The position numbers were made by a program, and so were the translations under genes. Shown one piece after another: positions 19,574 to 28,471 of a stretch of DNA of 64,000 nucleotides. Position 1 is the first letter of the stretch. Every line of letters begins with the position of its first letter. This stretch comes from an uncultured Prevotellaceae bacterium. Lineage in GTDB: Bacteria > Bacteroidota > Bacteroidia > Bacteroidales > Muribaculaceae. The stretch is from positions 225,422-289,421 of the forward strand of contig ONGE01000008.1 in assembly GCA_900317325.1 (NCBI GenBank). The letters are read 5' to 3'. The notes beneath the pieces are model-generated. The model saw only the letters and a list, made by a program, of their open reading frames with translations. It was not told the origin of the DNA and ran no database searches.

Positions 19574-19601
19574 TTCGGCAAAGTTAGCTAAATTTGCCGA
19601 A
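19574..19601. promoter_or_regulatory. Palindrome carrying two divergent -7 boxes
   Basis: A 28-bp near-perfect palindrome (13 of 14 pairs) contains a minus-strand box TAACTTTG (19579-19586) for ybaK and a plus-strand box TAAATTTG (19589-19596) for the DUF5106 gene. The boxes are only 2 bp apart, so both promoters are unlikely to be occupied at once. Confidence 0.7.
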
Positions 19602-19640
19602 AATTAGATGCATCAATATCAATAAAAGAAATAAGACAGA

Positions 19641-20966
19641 ATGAAAAAGCTTATCTTAGCCGCCATCGTAGCATTAGCAGGATGGTTCAACACCCAGGCC
19701 CAATCGTTGCCCACTCCCGAGAAGTACATCAGTTATATCGAGCAGGTTTACGAGCTGGCCAATACCGATCAAAAGAAAGCAGAATTCCTGATGAACGCCA
19801 CCATGGAAGCCATGAGTGAAGACGCCAAGGCTTACCGTCAAGTGATGGAACTGGCCGAGCGACGCTTCAGCGATCCCGCCGATCCTATCCACAACGAGGG
19901 CCTCTATATGGTCGTGCTCAAACATGCCGCCGAGAAATACATCCTGAGCGGAGCCGAGAAGGAAAGACAGCGTCTGCTGCTTGAAGGCGCCAAGAAAAAC
20001 ATGATTGGCAGTGTAGCCGCCGACTTTGACTACATCACCCCCAAGGACAAGACCGCCCGTCACCTCAAGGACCTCAAGGCCGACTACATCCTGGTTTACT
20101 TCAACAACCCTGACTGCGAGTCATGTGAGACCGTCAAGGAACGTCTGGCCTCCAACGAGCTCATCAACCAGCTTGTCAACGACAAGAAACTCATCGTCCT
20201 TGCCATCTATCCCTACGAAGACCAGAAGCTGTGGAAAAAGGCCAAGTATCCCAATATGATGATCAACGGCTGGAACCAGAGCCACAGTATTGAATACGGC
20301 GAGCTCTATGACCTGCCCACCCTGCCCTGCTTCTACCTGATGGACAAAGATTTCACCGTGCTCGTCAAGAACGAGGGCAGCCTTAACAAAGTAGAGGCCA
20401 AGCTCAAGAGCCTGACGGCTCCCGTCGAGGAGCAGCCTGTTGCCAAGCAGCCGGCCCCCAAAGCCGAGAAGCCTGTTGTCAAAGGCGATGCATCGGATTT
20501 GAAAAAAGAGATGAAAAAGAAGATGGAGCAGGTGGAGCAGACGGAATCCAAGACCACGGCTCCTCAGGCTAAGGCTCCCCAAACCAGCGCCCCCCAGACC
20601 CCGGCCCCGGCTCCCAAGCCCACCATCATTCCTGCTCCCGCCGATGACCCCAATACCGCCCGCAGCGAGCACATGCTGAACTGCATCCTCGAGAACAAGG
20701 GTCAAGAGCTGTATGACAACATGGCCGAGAGCATCAAGTCTCAAGTTCAGCCCAACTCATTCGACGGTGCCCTGGCCCAAATCGAGAGCCAGATGGGCAA
20801 GTATCAGAGCCATGAGCCCTGGGAGATCCGAGACATCATGGGCAGGCAAGCCTACACCTCGGTGATGAACTTCGAAAAAGCCCAGTTGGTGCTCGTCATC
20901 GTGTATGACAACGAAGGCAAGATGCAAGGCTTCAGCTTGGTGCCCGCACAGGCCCTTCCGCGATAA
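19641..20966 (+). CDS. DUF5106/thioredoxin-like and DUF3887 two-domain periplasmic protein
   Basis: A 441-residue exported protein with a signal peptide (1-20, cleaved after NTQA). Residues about 22-125 match the helical DUF5106 region, and about 130-265 are a thioredoxin-like fold with a CESC (CxxC) redox motif after YFNNPDC. Residues about 265-340 are a Lys/Pro/Ala/Gln-rich linker, and about 345-441 resemble DUF3887 (ARSEHMLNCIL...FEKAQLVLVIVYDNEGKMQGFSLVP). A disulfide-exchange role in the periplasm is plausible but unproven. The DUF4836 lipoprotein gene follows 39 nt later and is probably co-transcribed. Confidence 0.85.
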   Translation: MKKLILAAIVALAGWFNTQAQSLPTPEKYISYIEQVYELANTDQKKAEFLMNATMEAMSEDAKAYRQVMELAERRFSDPADPIHNEGLYMVVLKHAAEKYILSGAEKERQRLLLEGAKKNMIGSVAADFDYITPKDKTARHLKDLKADYILVYFNNPDCESCETVKERLASNELINQLVNDKKLIVLAIYPYEDQKLWKKAKYPNMMINGWNQSHSIEYGELYDLPTLPCFYLMDKDFTVLVKNEGSLNKVEAKLKSLTAPVEEQPVAKQPAPKAEKPVVKGDASDLKKEMKKKMEQVEQTESKTTAPQAKAPQTSAPQTPAPAPKPTIIPAPADDPNTARSEHMLNCILENKGQELYDNMAESIKSQVQPNSFDGALAQIESQMGKYQSHEPWEIRDIMGRQAYTSVMNFEKAQLVLVIVYDNEGKMQGFSLVPAQALPR

Positions 20967-21005
20967 AACAACACTCATCCATCAACAAAACACAACCTCC
21001 AGAAC

Positions 21006-22535
21006 ATGTTCAACAAATGGTTGAAATATTTGTCGGCTGCCATGCTTGCCCTTGCGCTGGCGGGCTGTACCAGCGACAGTCTTGAGCAAATGATTCCCGC
21101 TGATGCCACCGGCGTGGTGAGCATCGATGTACCTGAAATCCTCAAGAAAGCCAAGATGCTTGACGACGGCAAGATCGTCCTCCCAAAGACCCTGCAACAG
21201 GTCATTGACGACAACGATTCATCACCCATGTGCATCGTGATGAACGACCTGCCCCAGATGGGCATAGACACCGACTCCAAGGCCTATGCCTTTTTCACCG
21301 TCAAGACCTTCGGGCGTGTGATCCTGGCCTCTCTTGAAGATCCTGCCAAAGCGCGTAAGACGCTGGCCTTGAGAACAGGAGGCGATTTCGCCAAAGTAGA
21401 AGGACTTGACTGCATGTATGTCAAGGACAACTTTTACGCCATCGACGGCAAGGTGCTGTTCATCGGCAGCCCGAACAAGTTGATGGATATCAACCGAGCC
21501 GCCAAGGCCGCCAAGGGCATCCTGTCCAAGACATCGACCAACATCAACGAGAACAAGGCCGCCAAAGAAGTGCTTCACCACAAGGATGCCGCCATTAACG
21601 CATGGATTCAGGGCAAGGGTCTCAAGACCATCCTGAACAAGAGCGAGGTGTATCGTGAGTTGTCACAGAAGATGCCCCTGATCGAGATTTTCACCGAGAG
21701 CGACATCGATGCCGTGACCCTCAACATCGACCTTGATGAAGAGCAAGTGGGCATGGACGCACAAATCCTTGCTGCCGAGAACAGCGAGTATGCCCAGCTG
21801 CTCAATACCACCATGAGCAAGCCCAGCGACGATGTGCTCAAGGCCATCCCCAACTCGATGGACTACATCTTCACGATGAGCGTCAAGGGCGACAACTTCG
21901 TCAAGCTCAAACAAATCCAGCAGTTGCTGGGGATGTTCGGCAAGATTCCCTACATCGGCCGCATCGACCTGGCAAGCATCCTGTCAACCATCGACGGCCC
22001 GTTCACCATCGGCCTGGCACGCGACCCGCACCTCGAGGGTGAGTGGAACATGGTGCTGGCCACACGCTCGACCGACCCCGATGGCGTGGTCAAGCAGATC
22101 AGTTCATTCGCCAACTCGATGGGACAAGCTCCCGAGTTGTATGAGGGAGAGTACATTTACCAGTACGACAACAAGATGATACGCATCGGCATCATTGACG
22201 GCATCCTGTACATGAAGATGCTTGACTATGAGCAGACCGAGGGCTACGCTTACGAGATGAAGCCCGTCAGGGAGTTCTTCGACAACACCATGCTGGGCAT
22301 TTTCGCTCAAACCCGCAACGACAGCGTGAACGGCTACTTTGACTTCGGCCTGAAAGACATCTTCAATGGCAAAGGCCATTTCTACACCAACCAGCGAGGA
22401 GCCAATGCAACACTCGAGTTGCTGCGCTCGCTGTGCAGCATCAAGGTGGGCGACAAGTTCGGCAACGAGGACGATGACAACGGTTTATCCTCATTCATGT
22501 CGGGCGCCATCGACAAGCTGCAACCGATGGAGTAA
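21006..22535 (+). CDS. DUF4836 family lipoprotein
   Basis: A 509-residue protein with a lipoprotein signal peptide (lipobox LALAGC, Cys20). The body, starting with SLEQMIPADATGVVSIDVPEILKKA, matches the Bacteroidales DUF4836 family of surface or periplasmic lipoproteins of unknown function. It is rich in alternating beta/alpha segments and lacks recognisable catalytic motifs. Probably in one operon with the DUF5106 protein upstream; a strong hairpin follows. Confidence 0.88.
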   Translation: MFNKWLKYLSAAMLALALAGCTSDSLEQMIPADATGVVSIDVPEILKKAKMLDDGKIVLPKTLQQVIDDNDSSPMCIVMNDLPQMGIDTDSKAYAFFTVKTFGRVILASLEDPAKARKTLALRTGGDFAKVEGLDCMYVKDNFYAIDGKVLFIGSPNKLMDINRAAKAAKGILSKTSTNINENKAAKEVLHHKDAAINAWIQGKGLKTILNKSEVYRELSQKMPLIEIFTESDIDAVTLNIDLDEEQVGMDAQILAAENSEYAQLLNTTMSKPSDDVLKAIPNSMDYIFTMSVKGDNFVKLKQIQQLLGMFGKIPYIGRIDLASILSTIDGPFTIGLARDPHLEGEWNMVLATRSTDPDGVVKQISSFANSMGQAPELYEGEYIYQYDNKMIRIGIIDGILYMKMLDYEQTEGYAYEMKPVREFFDNTMLGIFAQTRNDSVNGYFDFGLKDIFNGKGHFYTNQRGANATLELLRSLCSIKVGDKFGNEDDDNGLSSFMSGAIDKLQPME

Positions 22536-22554
22536 ACAATCAACAGAACACAAT

Positions 22555-22591
22555 AAGGATGCGACCGGCCCAATGTGCCGGTCGCATCCTT
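22555..22591. terminator. Bidirectional terminator
   Basis: A 15-bp perfect stem (22555-22569 with 22577-22591) lies between the convergent DUF4836 and outer-membrane protein genes. Confidence 0.8.
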
Positions 22592-22680
22592 GTTATAGTT
22601 ATATGAAAAAACTGCCAGGATGTCCATCTAGATTGTGAATGGCTAATCCCGGCGGTTTGATGCGATGTTGTTTCGGTTTA

Positions 22681-23169
22681 TCAGAACTTGTAGTTCAGTC
22701 CCAGGCCGATAACGCCCTGGTCCACCTTGCGGATGATAGTGTGACGATACTCAAGATTCACCCCGAAGTGCTCGGTCAACTCATATTCAACGCCGGCACC
22801 CAGATTCAGGCCGACGTGGTTCTCCTCGCCTTTCTCATTTAAATCACCCTTGTAATCCACCATCGTGTAGTTCAGACCAGCAAGAGGATAAATGAAGAGG
22901 CGCTCATTCCACAAGCCCACCAGATAATGAGCGTTGATGTTAACGTCCCACCATGACATGTGGTTGTGCTCAAAGAAGTAGTTGAGACCGACCTCGGCAC
23001 GCAACTGGTCAAGAATGCCATACTGGAAACGGGGTCCGATACCCAAGCTCTCGATTTCACTGCCATAAACCAAGTTGAGGCCAACGGCGGTTTCGCCCTG
23101 GTGCACCTGTGCCTGGGCAAAACCAATGCCCAGCATCAATGCACACACTAAAGTCAAAATCTTTTTCAT
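22681..23169 (-). CDS. Small outer-membrane beta-barrel protein
   Basis: A 162-residue protein with a signal peptide (1-20, cleaved near FAQAQ) followed by about eight amphipathic strands with alternating hydrophobic residues and many Gly/Tyr/Asn, ending in an aromatic residue (GLGLNYKF). This is the pattern of OmpA/OmpX-like eight-stranded barrels or the porin-family domain OMP_b-brl. Probable role is structural or adhesive; no enzymatic residues are seen. Alone between a terminator and rpoD. Confidence 0.85.
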   Translation of the reverse strand: MKKILTLVCALMLGIGFAQAQVHQGETAVGLNLVYGSEIESLGIGPRFQYGILDQLRAEVGLNYFFEHNHMSWWDVNINAHYLVGLWNERLFIYPLAGLNYTMVDYKGDLNEKGEENHVGLNLGAGVEYELTEHFGVNLEYRHTIIRKVDQGVIGLGLNYKF

Positions 23170-23320
23170 GTCTTTTAGTTTAAATGTTTATTGATAAGTT
23201 GAATTTGCCGCTAATAAATCAAGTTGTAAAATTACAACCATTTTTCCGAACCCACAAGCAATTTGTCAGATTTTGGCAAAAGCGGACATTGAAAGTGAGC
23301 AAAACTGTGTTTTTCAATCA

Positions 23321-23347
23321 AAAAAAAGCTGCCCTTGTGAGGCAGCC
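23321..23347 (-). terminator. rpoD terminator
   Basis: On the minus strand a GGCTGCC/GGCAGC stem is followed by a run of seven T, 25 nt after the rpoD stop codon. Confidence 0.8.
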
Positions 23348-23371
23348 TGAATGCTTTACTTAAAATGTCTT

Positions 23372-24229
23372 TTAACCCAGATAGGCCTTGAGCAACTTGC
23401 TCTTTTGACCCTTGAGGCGACGGATTGCTTTCTCCTTGATCTGGCGCACACGTTCACGCGTCAGGTCAAACTTGGCACCGATCTCCTCGAGCGTCATCTC
23501 CTGGCACCCGATACCGAAGAACATCTTGAGGATGTCGCGCTCGCGCGGACTGAGCTGATCCAACGCGCGGTTCACCTCCTTGGCCAGCGACTCCTGGTTG
23601 AGGGTCGAGTCGGCCATGGGCGAATCGTTGTTGGGCAGCACGTCCAGCAGGCTGTTGTCCTCACCCTCGACAAAGGGAGCGTCCACCGAGACATGGCGTC
23701 CCGAAACCTTCATCGTGTCGCTGATCTTGTCGACGGGGATGTCAAGGCGCTCGGCCAATTCCTCGGCCGACGGGCGACGCTCATGCTCCTGTTCAAACCT
23801 GGACTGGGCCTTACTGATCTTGTTGATCGAACCCACCTGGTTGAGCGGCAGCCTGACGATGCGAGACTGTTCGGCAAGGGCTTGGAGGATGGATTGGCGA
23901 ATCCACCACACTGCATAGGAGATAAACTTGAAGCCACGCGTCTCATCGAACTTCTGCGCTGCCTTGATGAGGCCCAGATTCCCCTCGTCGATCAAGTCGG
24001 GCAGACTCAATCCCTGGTTCTGATACTGCTTTGCGACAGAAACGACAAATCGCAGGTTAGCATTGACAAGTTTGTCAAGAGCAGCCTGGTCGCCCTGGCG
24101 AATGCGCTGTGCCAACTCGACTTCCTCATCAACCGTAATGAGTTCCTTACGGCCGATTTCCTGAAGATATTTATCGAGGGACGCGCTCTCGCGGTTAGTA
24201 ATGGATTTGGTAATTTTAAGTTGTCTCAT
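23372..24229 (-). CDS. rpoD: Primary RNA polymerase sigma factor RpoD/SigA
   Basis: A 285-residue sigma-70 of the Bacteroidota primary type, much shorter than the 613-residue E. coli protein because region 1.1 and the non-conserved region are absent. Region 1.2 ([20 protein letters not shown]), 2.1-2.4 ([17 protein letters not shown]...[16 protein letters not shown]), region 3 and region 4 ([14 protein letters not shown]...[17 protein letters not shown]) are all visible. It directs recognition of the TTTG / TAnnTTTG promoters seen throughout this window, including its own. Confidence 0.97.
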   Translation of the reverse strand: MRQLKITKSITNRESASLDKYLQEIGRKELITVDEEVELAQRIRQGDQAALDKLVNANLRFVVSVAKQYQNQGLSLPDLIDEGNLGLIKAAQKFDETRGFKFISYAVWWIRQSILQALAEQSRIVRLPLNQVGSINKISKAQSRFEQEHERRPSAEELAERLDIPVDKISDTMKVSGRHVSVDAPFVEGEDNSLLDVLPNNDSPMADSTLNQESLAKEVNRALDQLSPRERDILKMFFGIGCQEMTLEEIGAKFDLTRERVRQIKEKAIRRLKGQKSKLLKAYLG

Positions 24230-24254
24230 CTATTTTTAATAGAGTTTAAGCGTG

Positions 24255-24286
24255 CAAAGGTACAACATTCTTTTTAATATTCCAAA
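24255..24286 (-). promoter_or_regulatory. rpoD promoter with both boxes
   Basis: On the minus strand TTTG (24283-24286) is separated by 20 bp from TACCTTTG (24255-24262), the full Bacteroidota sigma-A promoter layout, 25 nt before the start codon. Confidence 0.75.
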
Positions 24287-24383
24287 CAAAATTGCAAAAA
24301 CCATGCCAAAAAATTTTTCATCAAATTTTGTCATGACATGAACGCACATTCCGGCACAGCAGTTACTTTGCTCATAATCAATC

Positions 24384-24412
24384 GGTGGCAATGACATCAC
24401 GCCATTGCCACC
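24384..24412 (-). terminator. Hairpin after htrA
   Basis: A 10-bp perfect stem (24384-24393 with 24403-24412) lies 55 nt past the htrA stop codon. No T-run, so moderate support. Confidence 0.5.
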
Positions 24413-24467
24413 AATCATCGATCCTTGTCAGGATCACATCATTATCGTGTGAGTGCTCTTCTCTTTA

Positions 24468-26006
24468 TTACTCTTCGTCGCTCAGGTCAACGGCGTAGTA
24501 AACCTTCTTGCCGGTGGGATAGAAACCGGTGATGAACATCACCTTGTCGCTGTCGCCACTGCGCATGATCTGGTTGTAGATGTTCTCCACGTCGTCACGC
24601 GAGTCAACGGGGATGTTGTTGATGTCGGTGATGATGAAGCCGTCGCGGATGCCTGCGTTCTTAAACTTGCCGGCCTTGACGCCAACGACCTTCAGGCCCT
24701 TGGTGATAGCCAGGTCTTCCTTGTCCTCCTTGCTCAACTCGGTGAAGGCACAGCCCAGCGACATGACATCGCTCTGCTTGGTCATCTTGGTGCCACCCTG
24801 GTCGTTCTTGAAGGTAACCGTGGTGTGGCGCAACTTGTTGTCGCGATAGTACTCGACCTCGGCCTTGTCGCCAGGACGCAGCTTGTTCATCTCTTCCTGC
24901 ATCTCACCACTGTCCTTGACACGGGAGCCGTTGAGCTTGACAATGACATCACCCTCCTGGAGGCCAGCCTCCTTAGCGGCACCACGGTCGGTGACCTTGG
25001 CCACATAAATACCCTCGTTGGTAGCGGTGATTTTCTCCTCCTTGGCCTTCTCGGCGGTCAACTCGGTGTACTGGATGCCGAGGACAGCTCGCTGCACGGT
25101 ACCGTACTGCTTGATGTCGGTGATGACCTTCTTGACGGTGTTACTGGGCACTGCGAACGAGCAACCGCTGTAGTTTCCGGTCTGGGAATAAATCATCGTG
25201 TTGATGCCGATGAGTTCACCGGCAGTGTTCACCAGTGCGCCACCCGAGTTACCGGGGTTAACGGCAGCATCGTGCTGGATAAAGGCCTTGATGCCCCCGT
25301 TGTCGCTCGTGTTCATGCCGCGAGCCTTGGCGCTGATGATGCCGGCGGTCACGGTCGAGTTGAAACCGAAGGGGTTGCCCACGGCGACACACCACTGTCC
25401 CACCTTGACAGCATCGCTGTTACCGAAGGTGATGGCGTGAAGATCCTTGGCATTGACCTTGATCAGGGCGATATCGGTCTTCTCATCGGTGCCCACCACG
25501 GTAGCGTTGAAGGTGCGGTTGTCGTTGAGGGTGACCTCGAGTTTCTCGGCACCGTCGATCACATGGTTATTGGTGACGATATAGCCGTCGGGGCTGATGA
25601 TCACACCCGAACCCATGCCACGAGGCTGGGGGTCACTCTTCTGCTGCTGTTGCTGCTGGCGCTGACGCTGTCCCTGACCAAAACCGGGGCCAAAGAAGAA
25701 CTCAAAGGGGTCGATGAAGTCGCCCTGATAGTAGTTCTGCTTGGGGGTGGCATAGCTCTTGATGCTCACCACGCAGTTGATGGTGTTCTCGGCCACGTCG
25801 GTGAAATCACGGCTCATATCGACAGGGCGTACCGAAGTGCGCACAAAACCCGAATCGTCAACGTCGGCCTTGCTGTCCTTGCTCAAAACGTAGGTGTCGG
25901 TAATCACACCCTTCTTCTGCAACTCACTTGTTGCCATCATAGTTGCAGCGGAGCCCAACATGGAGGCTGCCACAAACATGATACCTAATTTCAAATTCTT
26001 GTTCAT
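24468..26006 (-). CDS. Periplasmic serine protease DegP/HtrA
   Basis: A 512-residue trypsin-like protease/chaperone of the Do family that degrades misfolded envelope proteins. After an N-terminal signal or anchor segment (7-25) comes the protease domain with the triad H148 (TNNHVID), D178 (KTDIALI) and S254 (PGNSGGA), then two PDZ domains (about 285-380 and 405-512). Residues 110-122 of the LA loop are an unusual glutamine-rich stretch with six consecutive Gln. The ATG at 26006 was chosen over an upstream start because the promoter box lies between them and the signal sequence begins here. Confidence 0.95.
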   Translation of the reverse strand: MNKNLKLGIMFVAASMLGSAATMMATSELQKKGVITDTYVLSKDSKADVDDSGFVRTSVRPVDMSRDFTDVAENTINCVVSIKSYATPKQNYYQGDFIDPFEFFFGPGFGQGQRQRQQQQQQKSDPQPRGMGSGVIISPDGYIVTNNHVIDGAEKLEVTLNDNRTFNATVVGTDEKTDIALIKVNAKDLHAITFGNSDAVKVGQWCVAVGNPFGFNSTVTAGIISAKARGMNTSDNGGIKAFIQHDAAVNPGNSGGALVNTAGELIGINTMIYSQTGNYSGCSFAVPSNTVKKVITDIKQYGTVQRAVLGIQYTELTAEKAKEEKITATNEGIYVAKVTDRGAAKEAGLQEGDVIVKLNGSRVKDSGEMQEEMNKLRPGDKAEVEYYRDNKLRHTTVTFKNDQGGTKMTKQSDVMSLGCAFTELSKEDKEDLAITKGLKVVGVKAGKFKNAGIRDGFIITDINNIPVDSRDDVENIYNQIMRSGDSDKVMFITGFYPTGKKVYYAVDLSDEE

Positions 26007-26080
26007 CTGTCTTTTGTATGTTAAAATATTGTTGTTTTTAATTTTTGGAATTGTTAAAATTAACTTTTCAAATTCAATGC

Positions 26081-26110
26081 CAAAAGTACAACTAATAACG
26101 ACAAATGCAA
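26081..26110 (-). promoter_or_regulatory. htrA promoter with both boxes
   Basis: Minus-strand TTG (26108-26110), 19-bp spacer and TACTTTTG (26081-26088), about 75 nt before the htrA start. The 309-nt gap to folC otherwise contains only the folC terminator and AT-rich sequence. Confidence 0.7.
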
Positions 26111-26250
26111 TAGTTATCGTATAGTTTTTAAAAATAATTAATAGCAATAAGCCGTCTTTTTAATTTGTTTTACATTGGCAAGACGCATTATAACAATTTA
26201 TGACATATTGTCACTGACACATGAAAGAGCAGCCGCAGCATCAAGACAAA

Positions 26251-26280
26251 TCCCGCCCGATGCGATAACACCGGGCGGGA
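26251..26280 (-). terminator. folC terminator
   Basis: A GC-rich 9-bp perfect stem (26251-26259 with 26272-26280) lies 36 nt after the folC stop codon. Confidence 0.65.
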
Positions 26281-26315
26281 CCTTTATTATAATAATGTAA
26301 TTGTTGTTGTATTGA

Positions 26316-27650
26316 CTAAACGTCCTGCTGGTCGCCGTAACCGAGGGCCTTGAGCAGTTCGGCCAGCACATACATGCTGCCGCCCACATAGATCACATCC
26401 TGCGGGTCGGCGTGCTTGCGCGCCGCGTCGAGGGCGTCCTCGACCCGATCATAAGTGTCGCCCTTGATGCCCTGGCGGGCTGCGGCAGCCTGCAGGTCAA
26501 CGGCCTTCATGCTGCGCGAGGTGTGCGCCTGCGTGAAATAGAACGTGGTGTCGCCGGGCAGCAACTTGAGCATTGACGACACGTCTTTATCGGCCATGAA
26601 GCCCAGAATCATGTGCAGGTTCTTGCCACGGCGCTCTTTCCTGAGCTGCCTCATCGCTACTTCAAAGGCCGACGGGTTGTGGGCCGAATCACAGAGCAAC
26701 CTGGGGTCGGTGCCAAGCTCCATCCATCGTCCGAGCAGTCCCGTATTCTCGACTACATGGGCAAAGCCGTCTCTCACGCAACCATCCTTGATGCGGCACT
26801 TGAGTCGCTTGAGCAAATTGAGGGCAACGAGAACGGTGTTGGCGTTCTGGGCCTGATAGTCACCAGTGAGTTCACAGTCGATGGTGCCGTAGCTCTCAGT
26901 CGTCAAGCGCAAGAAACCATTGCGGTGCTTGGCATCAATCACCTCGGGGTTGTCCTGAGCAAACTTCACCTCGGCATACAGACGTTTGGCCTGAGCCTTG
27001 ATCACTTCCCGGACCACGCCATCGGCATTTCCCACCACCACGGGCTTACCGTGCTTGATGATGCCTGCTTTTTCGGCGGCGATCTGCTCGATCGTGTCGC
27101 CCAGGAACTGCTGGTGCTCCAAGCCCACGTTGGTGATGATGCTCAGTTCGGGGGTTACGATATTAGAGCTGTCCAACCTGCCCCCCAGTCCCGTCTCGAT
27201 GACAGCGACATTGACATTGCGCCAAGCAAAGTAGTCGAACGCCATTATCGTCACCAGTTCAAAAAACGAGGGTTCGTAGTCATCGAGCTGCTTCTTCTGG
27301 TAATCGGCGACCCACTGCATCACATAGTTGCGGCTCACCTTGCGGCCGTTAACACGGATGCGCTCCCTGAAGTCAACCAGATGCGGAGAAGTGAACAAGC
27401 CGACCCGATAGCCGCATTCCTGCAGACAAGATGCCAACAGATGGGCCGTAGAGCCCTTGCCGTTGGTGCCTGCGATGTGGATGATGCGGAAACGGCGATG
27501 CGGCTCACCATATAGTCTGTCCAGGGCTATGGTGGTATCCAGCCCCGGCTTGTAGCCACTGGCGCCCTGCCGTTCAAAAGCCGGACGCTGATTGAACAGG
27601 TAATCCAGGGTCTTATCCCACATTCGAGCTAATTCTTCTTTACGTGCCAT
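26316..27650 (-). CDS. folC: Bifunctional folylpolyglutamate synthase/dihydrofolate synthase
   Basis: A 444-residue Mur-ligase-family enzyme that adds glutamate to dihydropteroate and to folates. The ATP P-loop is GTNGKGST (61-68), with SPHLVDFRERIRVNG and ETGLGGRLDSSNIVTP as family signatures and DSAHNPSAFEVAMRQL in the C-terminal domain. In most Bacteroidales one FolC does both reactions. It belongs to the same pathway as folP at 42.8 kb but is not adjacent. No clear TAnnTTTG box is seen in front of it. Confidence 0.95.
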   Translation of the reverse strand: MARKEELARMWDKTLDYLFNQRPAFERQGASGYKPGLDTTIALDRLYGEPHRRFRIIHIAGTNGKGSTAHLLASCLQECGYRVGLFTSPHLVDFRERIRVNGRKVSRNYVMQWVADYQKKQLDDYEPSFFELVTIMAFDYFAWRNVNVAVIETGLGGRLDSSNIVTPELSIITNVGLEHQQFLGDTIEQIAAEKAGIIKHGKPVVVGNADGVVREVIKAQAKRLYAEVKFAQDNPEVIDAKHRNGFLRLTTESYGTIDCELTGDYQAQNANTVLVALNLLKRLKCRIKDGCVRDGFAHVVENTGLLGRWMELGTDPRLLCDSAHNPSAFEVAMRQLRKERRGKNLHMILGFMADKDVSSMLKLLPGDTTFYFTQAHTSRSMKAVDLQAAAARQGIKGDTYDRVEDALDAARKHADPQDVIYVGGSMYVLAELLKALGYGDQQDV

Positions 27651-27913
27651 ATATCTTATTTGTGGTTAGTTTAATGCTGCAACAGTCACACTCATGCGGC
27701 TGTTAAAAAGATGCGCTGCAAGCTGTACCCGACAATCGCTGCCGATTTACGATGAGCCATCATTAAAAAACAATTTTGCGTGAAAGCAACCTGAAACTCA
27801 TTCCAGCAACGGCTGTAGTTGCTATTGACTACACATCAGTGGCAACTCAGCGAACTGAAAACATTCTAAACCTGATATCAAGAGGCCTGAACGAATGCCT
27901 CGCGCAAACAATA

Positions 27914-28284
27914 AAAAAGGCAGTATGGCTGTAAGCCGGGTTCTGTGCCTGCCCGCTGGCAGGTGCCTGTCATTTATCTGTCCTGCACATTGCTGTGCCG
28001 GTATAGCGTTCTACCCCCCGGCAATGGGCGAGCAACCCTTAGATGCCGGTATACATGAACTTGCAACTCACAGGTGGTGCGGCACACTGTGTCACCACAG
28101 CGCCCGGTGGGCTCTTACCCCACCTTTTCACCCTTACCGCGCCAGAGGCACGGCGGTTATTTTCTGTCACCTTAACCCTACGGTCACCCGCAGCTTCCCG
28201 TTAAGAAATGTGACGCTCTGCGTTGCCCGGACTTTCCTCTCGCAACCATGAGATGTTAACGAGCGACAAGCCACCATACTGCTT
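27914..28284 (-). ncRNA. rnpB: RNase P RNA (bacterial class A)
   Basis: Catalytic RNA of RNase P, which cuts the 5' leader from pre-tRNAs. On the minus strand the 5' end carries GCAGTATGG, which pairs with CCATACTGC at the 3' end (27920-27928) to form P1. The universally conserved GAGGAAAGTCCGGGC block (28226-28240) and the 3' block ACAGAACCCGGCTTA (near 27932-27946) are both present at the expected distance. The gene ends in a T-run (27912-27918). Boundaries are accurate to a few nucleotides. No protein is encoded across this stretch. Confidence 0.95.
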
Positions 28285-28294
28285 TTAGTGGGGG

Positions 28295-28326
28295 CAAAAT
28301 TACAATGAATAATCAAAGTGTGCAAA
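28295..28326 (-). promoter_or_regulatory. rnpB promoter with both boxes
   Basis: Minus-strand TTTG (28323-28326), 20-bp spacer and TAATTTTG (28295-28302) end about 11 nt before the predicted RNA 5' end, exactly where a start site is expected. Confidence 0.8.
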
Positions 28327-28471
28327 TTTTTTGACACTTTTGATACTGTTTTTTATTTTGCGTGAATTTCTTTAAGCAAAGTTCAGCAAAACACCATTTA
28401 AAGGCTGATATATACAATTTTAAGGGCCATTGTTCCGTTTATAGAACAAATAACATTCATACACAGGAACT

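Noticed and set aside
24236-24418. 60-codon open frame between rpoD and htrA
   Set aside because: It contains the rpoD promoter and has no support; most likely spurious.
24453-25988. 511-codon open frame on the plus strand
   Set aside because: It is antisense to htrA and shows no domain; explained by codon bias.
27651-27913. Possible small gene or riboswitch between folC and rnpB
   Set aside because: No conserved motif, clear start or typical aptamer pattern could be seen; recorded as empty.
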